Shown one piece after another: positions 57,737 through 64,000 of a DNA stretch of 64,000 bases (position 1 is its first letter; every line of letters begins with the position of its first letter). Under the pieces are notes generated by a model that saw only the letters and a program-made list of their open reading frames with translations, made no database searches and was not told the DNA's origin. Position numbers and translations under genes: made by a program. This DNA comes from JAPLJM01 sp963708515. Lineage in GTDB: Bacteria > Desulfobacterota > Syntrophia > Syntrophales > Fen-1087. Location: assembly GCA_963708515.1 (NCBI GenBank), contig CAVPSX010000018.1, forward strand, positions 252,744-316,743, written 5' to 3'.

Positions 57737-59594
57737 TACTTCTTGCCCCACGAGTTCAGCAGCCAGATGTTCCACAGAGCAGCCCGATGATCCATGCGGC
57801 AGGCGCGATGCTCTTCCGCCATTCCGGCAATGTAAGGGGCATGAAGGTAAGGGAACGCGCCGTTGCCGTCCAGCGAGAGGCTGCCATCCTGGAACCACCT
57901 GCCGATCGGCACCCCGAAGCCTTTCTTGGAGCGATAAAGGATCTCCCGGGGAAGAACAGGCTCCAGGGCCTTTTTCAGGAGATATTTGGTCCGGCCGTTC
58001 CGGTATTTATAGGCGTGTGGTATTCTTCTCACAAAATCAACCAGTTCGATATCGAGGAAAGGGGCCCGCACCTCCAGGGAATTCATCATGCTGGCCCTGT
58101 CGGCCTTGACGAGGATATCATCCTGCAGGTAGAGTTTCGTATAGAACTGCAGGGTCTTGTCGACCAGGTTCTCCTGTTTACAGGCCTCCCACTGCTCGAT
58201 TGCCTCGGCATAGACCTCCTCGATGTCGGTGGGCTCCCGGAATAGACTTTCCAGGTCCTGCGGATCGAGTGGTCCCAGCCAGACGGCATTCCAGAAACGT
58301 TTGGGGTAGGAGAGGCCCCTCAGGGTCCGCTTGAGGCGAAAATCGAGGCTCATGTTCCCATGGGTGGAAGGAAACGCCGCCACTGCCATCCGGATCGCCT
58401 GATGGATCGGCCCGGGGATGAGGCGGTCATACCATGTCGCCATACTGAGAGCCCGGAAGGGGTCATAGCCGGCAAAAAGCTCATCGCCGCCGTCTCCTGC
58501 CAGCGCTACCGTCACGTGCTTTCTCGTTTCCCGGCAGAGCAGATAGGTGGGTATGAGCGAACTGTCCCCCATGGGCTCATCGAGCTTACCGACGATCTTC
58601 GGCAGAAGCTCCCGCGCCCGCTCCATGGAGAGGATTTCCTCGTAATGCTCGGTATGGTAGCGATCGGCGATGATTCGCGCGTATTTCGTTTCGTCGAAAC
58701 TTGCCTCTTCAAAACCGATGCAGAAGCTCTTGATACGCTCCTGCCCGGCCGCTTCCGCCGCAAAGGCAGTGATGGCGGAAGAATCGACCCCGCCGCTGAG
58801 AAAGACCCCCAAGGGAACATCGGACATGAGCCGTCGCTGCACCGATTTTCTCAGCAGATCCCGAAGCTCCTCCCCCCATGCTGCTTCCGGGTTGGCCGGT
58901 ATATGCTCAAAGGGCTCCAGAACGAAATCCCAGTACTTGGATACCCGGAAGGCCATTGCGTCCATCTTCAGCAGCAGATTATGGCCGCCGGGGAGCTTGA
59001 ATATCCGCCGATAAAGGGTTGAAGGCGCGGGGATATACCCATAGGCAAAATACTTCTTGAGGCTTCCCTCATGAACGTCGGCCGTGATCTGAGGGTGCCG
59101 GATCAGGGCGCTCAGTTCAGAGGCGAAGGCAAAAGTTCCGGTTCTGCAAGGAATAGAAGAGGGGCTTTTTCCCGAAACGGTCCCGGCTGAGGAAGAGCTC
59201 GCGCCTATTCCGGTCGTAAAGGGCAAAGGCCCACATGCCGTTGAGACGTGAGACAGATGCCTCGCCCCACTGCCGGTAAGCGTGGAGCAGCACCTCCGTA
59301 TCGGCAGTGGTCGGTAAGGAAAATGTGGCCGGCCCTGATCAATTCATCACGGAGCTCCAGATGGTTGTAGATCTCCCCGTTATAGACGATCCCCAGCTTG
59401 CCGTCTGCCGTCCACATGGGCTGCGCCCCGCCGCTCAGATCGATGATGGACAGACGCCTGTGCCCCAGGTAGACCGCCTCCCGGGCATCGTGCCACAGCC
59501 CCCCGGCATCGGGACCCCGGTGCACCATGGTTTCATTCATGGACGCAAGAATGTCCACATCACCGGTTCCGGCAAAACCGCAGATTCCGCACAT
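57736..59594 (-). CDS. asnB: Asparagine synthase-like amidotransferase (two or more frameshifts)
   Basis: The N-terminal glutaminase domain starts MCGICGFAGTGDVD (Cys2 nucleophile), with LGHRRLSIIDL and YNGEIYNHLELR. The C-terminal synthetase domain has the PP-loop GVFLSGGVDSSAITA, and VALAGDGGDELFAGYD. Breaks lie near 59300, after HIFLTDHC, where DTEVLLHAYRQWGE continues in another frame, and near 59140 before FASELSAL. AsnB homologues in polysaccharide loci often amidate uronic acids or similar groups; free asparagine synthesis is the alternative. The neighbours are glycosyltransferases, which favours the first. Confidence 0.85.
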
Positions 59595-59596
59595 GA

Positions 59597-60568
59597 TTAT
59601 TTCTGCTCCAGATTACGGCATTCGTCGATCAGATAGACAGACTTGCCCTGGGATTCATAGTAGGTCCGCATGATGATTTCCGCCAGCAGGCCCATGAGGA
59701 TGCACATGATCCCGGTGATGCTTGCCATGACGAAGATGAGCGGCAGAGGGGTTTCAATGAAGGATTTTCCGCCGAAGAACTTATAATACAGGGACGCCGT
59801 GGCGGCGATGAAGGCGACAAAGAGGCTGACCAGGCCGAAAGCCCCGAAGACATAGATCGGCTTCTGGGCATATTGCGCGAGAAACTTGACCACGATCAGG
59901 TCCAGGATCACCTTGAAGGTCCGCTCCAGGCCATACTTGGACTTGCCGTGGATGCGGGGATGATGGGTAACCGGGATCTCCGTCACCCGGGCGCCCTGCC
60001 AGGTGGCATAAATGGGAATGAAGCGGTGCATCTCCCCGTAGAGCTTGACGCCCTTGATGACCTCGCGCCGATAGGCCTTCAGTGAACAGCCGTAGTCGTG
60101 GAGATGAACCCCGGAAATCTTCGAGATGAGCCAGTTGGCGATCCGGCTGGGGAGGTTGCGTTTCAGGGCATGATCCTTCCGGTCTTCGCGCCATCCGGAA
60201 CAGACCTCAAAGCCTTCCTTCAGCTTGGCCAGGAGCTTCGGAATATCCTGCGGATCGTTCTGGAGGTCGCCGTCCATGGGGATCAGCACGTCGCCGGAAG
60301 AATAGTCGATGCCGGCCATGATGGCCGTCGTCTGACCGAAGTTGCGGCGGAAGTGGATCACCTTCACCCGCCCATCCCGCAAGGCGAGATCGTTCAGGAT
60401 CGCCCGGGAGCCGTCCGTCGAGCCGTCATTGACCAGAATCATCTCCAGATCACATCCCAGGGCCGGAGCGATTCCGCTTACCTTCTCGTAAAGGGGGAGA
60501 ATATTGTCCGCCTCGTTGTAAAGCGGTACGATCACGGAAAGCAGATCATTTTTTTCAGATGAATTCAT
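59597..60568 (-). CDS. DPM1/ArnC-like GT2 with two C-terminal membrane helices
   Basis: The GT-A domain has LSVIVPLYNEADNILPLYEKV, ILVNDGSTDGSRAIL, the DxD in IPMDGDLQNDPQDIPKL, and the membrane-proximal HHPRIHGKSKYGLERTFKV. Two C-terminal helices (VFGAFGLVSLFVAFIAATASL and IFVMASITGIMCILMGLLAEII) match the polyprenyl-phosphate glycosyltransferases such as ArnC or GtrB. It probably loads a sugar on undecaprenyl phosphate. The ATG at 60568 is taken as start; the longer frame is not supported. It is the first gene of the second minus-strand group. Confidence 0.9.
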   Translation of the reverse strand: MNSSEKNDLLSVIVPLYNEADNILPLYEKVSGIAPALGCDLEMILVNDGSTDGSRAILNDLALRDGRVKVIHFRRNFGQTTAIMAGIDYSSGDVLIPMDGDLQNDPQDIPKLLAKLKEGFEVCSGWREDRKDHALKRNLPSRIANWLISKISGVHLHDYGCSLKAYRREVIKGVKLYGEMHRFIPIYATWQGARVTEIPVTHHPRIHGKSKYGLERTFKVILDLIVVKFLAQYAQKPIYVFGAFGLVSLFVAFIAATASLYYKFFGGKSFIETPLPLIFVMASITGIMCILMGLLAEIIMRTYYESQGKSVYLIDECRNLEQK

Positions 60569-60682
60569 TTGGACCTCGCAGCATCGGCATACGGCCGGAT
60601 ATTTGATCCGCCGATAACGGTTTGTCAACACGATTCATGAAGATCGCGAGCATGCCGCCCGGCAAATCTCTCCCCGATCTCA

Positions 60683-61354
60683 CTATCGCACCCCTGTTCT
60701 GAACTTCAGGACCTTCGTATCCTTTCGGCCGAACTGATCCTGAACGGATACCTGATGAGAAATTTCCTCGTTGGCCTTGAGCGTACCCGTGATCAAACCC
60801 TTGGCCGTGTCTATTTTCCAATTCTGTGATGAGCCTGGTGCAAGAGAAAAAGTGATTTGCGGTTTCGACCAAAGCCCCATGTCGTAATTTCCCGTGGTAT
60901 AAATTCGCCCAAGCGTACTGATCACAGGCACCCGATAGGTCACCTTCCCTGGGGGCAAGACGATGATTTCCGGCGGGACAAGCAGGGGCGTCCTGAGAAA
61001 GCCCTGGGGAGACGGACAACTGCGGGACCCTTTGGCATCGACTGCAATAACGCGCCAATGGGCGCCAAGCCTCTTTTTCAGGTTCTTCGTGTCTGATGGA
61101 TTGAAAACAATCTTCGATTCGCGAGTGGTCATAACGAATGTCGAAGGGACGACAGGCCATGCTGTTGCACAGACATCGTGCCAGCACCTTTTATTCGTAT
61201 TGCGGTCGCTAAGGCCGAGGAGGCGATGGGGCTTATCGACCGGGATGAATCCTTCCAGATTGCTGGTATGAATCTCATAATAAGCAGGCTTAGCTCCATA
61301 GGCAGCCGCTTTCCAGCTTAAAACGATTTTTCCTTCCTGCTCCGTCAGTTTTAT
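60683..61354 (-). CDS. C-terminal part of an Fn3/Ig-type secreted protein (5' truncated at junction)
   Basis: The segment starts with a fibronectin-like strand pair (EGKIVLSWKAAAYGAKPAY, YYEIHTSNLEGF). A beta-rich stretch (VPPEIIVLPPGKVTYRVPVIS) and a final He_PIG/Ig-like domain (WKIDTAKGLITGTLKANEEI) follow. The reading frame has no start of its own; it is joined in frame to the first 136 codons of ileS at about 61354. It is therefore probably the tail of a larger surface protein of the main organism, cut by the assembly join. The function is unknown. Confidence 0.65.
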   Translation of the reverse strand: MKLTEQEGKIVLSWKAAAYGAKPAYYEIHTSNLEGFIPVDKPHRLLGLSDRNTNKRCWHDVCATAWPVVPSTFVMTTRESKIVFNPSDTKNLKKRLGAHWRVIAVDAKGSRSCPSPQGFLRTPLLVPPEIIVLPPGKVTYRVPVISTLGRIYTTGNYDMGLWSKPQITFSLAPGSSQNWKIDTAKGLITGTLKANEEISHQVSVQDQFGRKDTKVLKFRTGVR

Positions 61355-61762
61355 TTGTTCAGCAGCATAAGCGCGCCATAATTCACGGAACTTGGCAGGG
61401 TCTATATTCTTTCCATGATTTTTCTCGACAACCAACTCAATCGGCAAACCGTGGCAATCCCAGCCTGGCACATAGGGCGCATCAAAACCACTCATGGTTT
61501 TGGATTTAACAACGATGTCCTTGAGAATTTTATTTACTGCATGTCCAATATGGATATCACCATTTGCATAGGGCGGGCCATCATGCAAAATGAACTTTTT
61601 AGCACCCTTACGAGCCTTGCGAATGCGCTCGTAAAGTTTTTTATCCTGCCACTGTTTCAACCATGCAGGCTCGCGCTTGGCTAGATCACCACGCATAGGA
61701 AAACTGGTTTCGGGCAGGTTTAATTTATACTTACTTTGTTCTTTATTCAGGTTTTCAGTCAT
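61355..61762 (-). CDS. ileS: Isoleucyl-tRNA synthetase, N-terminal fragment (cut at assembly join)
   Basis: Codons 1-136 read as a normal bacterial IleRS start: YKLNLPETSFPMRGDLAKREP, then the HIGH motif in ILHDGPPYANGDIHIGHAVN, and GWDCHGLPIELVVEK. After AYAAEQ the family sequence stops and an unrelated Fn3-like sequence begins. The full enzyme is about 940 residues, so 85% is missing. Gene order murJ-ribF-ileS and base composition match the following 2.3 kb but not the rest of the window. The protein as read cannot work as a tRNA synthetase. Confidence 0.88.
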
Positions 61763-61771
61763 GACTTGCTT

Positions 61772-62669
61772 CTAGTTTTTAGTCTTAAAATAATTTCTTG
61801 CGACTTCTATATCTTTTGCAATTTGCGCCTTGAGCGCTTCTAAATTTTCAAACTTCTTCTCTTCTCGAATTTTTTGCAAAAATTCCACATGCACGTGTTT
61901 TCCATATAGATCATCATTGTAATCAAACACATGTGTTTCCAGCAGCAATTTTGGTATGCCAGCAACTGTCGGGCGCACGCCCAAATTGGCGATTGCGTTC
62001 ATACCCTGTAATTTTACCGCATAAACGCCCGTCAGCCCAGGCCGCTCATGTCGCACATGAATATTCGCTGTAGGAAAGCCGAGCTCCCTTCCTCTTTTTG
62101 CGCCGTGCACAACCTTGCCGCTGATACTGTAATTGCGACCGAGTAATTTCCTTGCTAAAGCCAAATCGCCATCTACTAGCGCAGCGCGCACGCGGGTGCT
62201 GGAGACTCTAGCGCCATCCAAATCCACGCGCGGCAGTGAAATCAATTCGAAATGATTCGCTTTAAAATCTTCAACTGTGCCTGCGCGCTGCGCGCCGAAT
62301 TTAAAATCTTCACCCACTAAAATCTGGTTGCGTTCATTTTCTCACGCAAAATCTTTAAAAAATCCTGCGCGGCAATCGCAGCAAACCGCGCATTAAACGC
62401 ACAAACAAAAACTTTTGCTATGCCCGCTTCTTGAAAAAACTCTAGCTTTTCACGTAATGTAGAAAGCGCGCTGGTGCGTTTTGTGGAGTAAAGAATTCGC
62501 GCGGATGCGGCTCAAAGGTCATAATTGCAGGCGTTTTACCTTCCCTGAAAGCCTCATGGATATTGGCTTGCAGTAGCGCCTGATGGCCCAAGTGCATGCC
62601 ATCAAAATTGCCGATGGCCAACGTAAGCGGCTCACGCTGCTGGCTGGGCAGATGACGAAAAACTTGCAT
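61772..62669 (-). CDS. ribF: Bifunctional riboflavin kinase/FMN adenylyltransferase RibF (two frameshifts)
   Basis: RibF makes FMN and FAD. The N-terminal nucleotidyltransferase has TLAIGNFDGMHLGHQALL and MTFEPHPREFF. The C-terminal kinase has the GRELGFPTANIHVRHERPG motif and GVYAVKLQG. The middle part (LREKLEFFQEAGIAKVFVCAF, FAAIAAQDFLKILREK) lies in another frame, with breaks near 62490 and near 62330. It lies between murJ and ileS, the usual order in Beta/Gammaproteobacteria, and belongs to the foreign 3' segment. Confidence 0.88.
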
Positions 62670-62680
62670 CGTTTATGCTT

Positions 62681-64000
62681 TCACTCGCTGGCAAAATCGC
62701 GCCAACGGAAGCCCAGCAGAAACAAAGCCGCGAAATACACGGCAGCACCAGCAAGCACTAGCAGGCTAATCCACATCAGTTTTGACGCAGTTCGGAGCGT
62801 GACCAATCGCCCGCCAAACCCGCTAAATAATGCAGCGCAAGCGCCATGATGACCAGTGCAATCGCTAGCTTGAAATAAAACACGAACCAGCCAGGAAGCG
62901 GCTTGTAGACTTGGTCTTGGCGCAGATAATAAAACAGAAAGGCGGAATTGACACATGCGCCAAGACCGGTCGCGAGCGCCAAACCCCAATGGTCAAAATG
63001 CAATTTATGCACAAAAATCAGGTTCATCACTTGCGTCAATGCCAGCGTAAATACGGCGATTTTAACTGGCGTTTTAATGTCCTGCCGCGCATAAAAACTG
63101 GGCGCGAGCCCTTTCACCAAAATAAAACCGAGCAGCCCGACGCTGTAAGCCATCACCGCTAGCTGCGTCATTTCGACATCGTGTGCGCTGAATTTGCCGT
63201 AATGAAACAAACCGGCGACCAGCGGCTGCGCAAGCACGGCCATGGCAACAGCAGCAGGCGCGGCCAGCAGAAAGGTCAGGCGCAAGCCCCAATCCAGCAA
63301 CTGGCTGTATTCTCCATCGGTCTTTTCTGTGAAGGATTTGGATAACTCGGCAACAAGATCGTGCCCAACACAATTCCTAATACTCCAGTAGGGAATTCCA
63401 TGAGCCTATCCGCATAATACAGCCAAGACACGCTACCCGTTTGCAAAAAAATGCGAAAATATTATTGAGTACAATAGAAATTTGCGCGACAGAAACTCCA
63501 AAAATCGCAGGCAGCATGAGCTTTAAAATGCGCCGCACTCCTTCATCCTGAAAATTTAACTCGTAGCGCGGCAACAACCCCAGTTGCCGCAAATACGGCC
63601 ATTGATAAAGCAACTGCAAAATGCCGCCAACAAACACCGCCCAAGCCAGCACTTTAATTGAATTATCAAAATATGGGGCGACAAACAGCGTGGCGACAAT
63701 AAAGGAAACATTGAGCCAAACCGGCGTGAACGCGGCGCCTAAACTTGCTGTATGTGTTTAGCACGCCACCAGCCAGCGACACCAGCGAGACAAATAAAAT
63801 ATAAGGGAAGGTAATGCGCAATAATTCAATCGTCAGTTGAAATTTGTCTGGCTGATTCACAAATCCAGGCGCGGTAATCCCGACTATCAATGGTGCGGCA
63901 AGCATACCCAAGATGGTCACCGCCACTAAAAACAAGCCCATCAGACTGGCAACGTGATTGATTAAATCGTGCGTTTCTTGCTGTGTCCGCTTGGCTTTGT
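62681..64000 (-). CDS. murJ: Lipid II flippase MurJ, partial (runs off the window; several frameshifts)
   Basis: MurJ/MviN flips the peptidoglycan precursor lipid II. Fragments in different frames give the family's helices: GLFLVAVTILGMLAAPLIVGI, RITFPYILFVSLVSLAGGVLN, LMLPAIFGVSVAQISIVLNN, LTFLLAAPAAVAMAVLAQPLV and VMNLIFVHKLHFDHWGLALATG. The stop is at 62681, after GFRWRDFASE. At least four breaks occur (near 62800, 63340, 63430 and 63745). The 5' end lies beyond the window. The high break density suggests low coverage in this foreign segment. Confidence 0.85.

Noticed and set aside
60683..61762. A genuine IleRS-Fn3 fusion protein
   Set aside because: It retains only the first ~136 residues of IleRS, without most of the catalytic core and anticodon domain, and coincides with a change of base composition and gene order. 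An assembly join is far more likely.

Overview
The window looks like a metagenome contig from a Gram-negative anaerobe of the Desulfobacterota (former Deltaproteobacteria), probably near Syntrophales. This is an inference from gene order (lolC-lolD-bamA-skp-lpxD-lpxA-lpxB-msbA-lpxK with heptosyltransferases), the B. subtilis-like Fe-S PurF, the DUF362/ferredoxin protein and the GGGGACAG-type palindromes. No rRNA, tRNA or CRISPR was found, so the taxonomy is tentative. The last 2.65 kb (about 61355-64000) is different: it is less GC-rich, carries murJ-ribF-ileS in the order usual in Beta/Gammaproteobacteria, and is joined in the middle of ileS to an unrelated Fn3/Ig-type reading frame. It is most likely an assembly chimera.

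Layout. 0.2-10.6 kb holds housekeeping genes: carB-purF, a hydrolase-DUF362 pair, an HD-domain protein, an inositol monophosphatase, a RodZ-like protein, TatA and SSB. 11.0-30.3 kb is a co-directional envelope cluster: lysS, LolC/E and LolD (lipoprotein release), BamA and Skp (outer-membrane protein assembly), LpxD, LpxA, a GnnA/GnnB pair, LpxB, MsbA, LpxK and LpxL (lipid A), then WaaF, GmhB, WaaC (heptose core) and a Trm112-type protein. GnnA/GnnB between lpxA and lpxB predicts lipid A built on 2,3-diamino-2,3-dideoxyglucose with amide-linked acyl chains. 30.4-60.6 kb is a surface-polysaccharide (O-antigen-type) locus, mostly on the minus strand. It has a WbpV-WbpL-WbpM-like initiation module, at least seven glycosyltransferases, an alginate-type O-acetylation module (MBOAT plus two AlgJ/AlgX-like proteins), a CDP-hexose module (glucose-1-phosphate cytidylyltransferase, CDP-glucose 4,6-dehydratase, 3,5-epimerase-like protein, C-methyltransferase), a flippase and an asparagine-synthase-like amidotransferase.

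The most unusual structure is a family of about nine palindromic, MITE-like repeats of roughly 130-180 bp. They have about 40-bp imperfect terminal inverted repeats (outer end CCGGTGAAAAATGG), lie only in the first 30.4 kb, and mostly sit at gene boundaries. One 150-bp copy lies inside gmhB, is a multiple of three and stays open, so it adds about 50 residues to the enzyme. Shorter perfect palindromes of the GGGGACAG/CTGTCCCC type occur separately and inside one copy.

Many genes, mainly after 30 kb, are split by single-base frameshifts, often at short homopolymers (lysS, lpxK, wecA-like gene, several glycosyltransferases, ddhB, asnB, ribF, murJ). The spread over essential and accessory genes points to consensus errors rather than decay, so each is annotated as one gene with the break positions noted.
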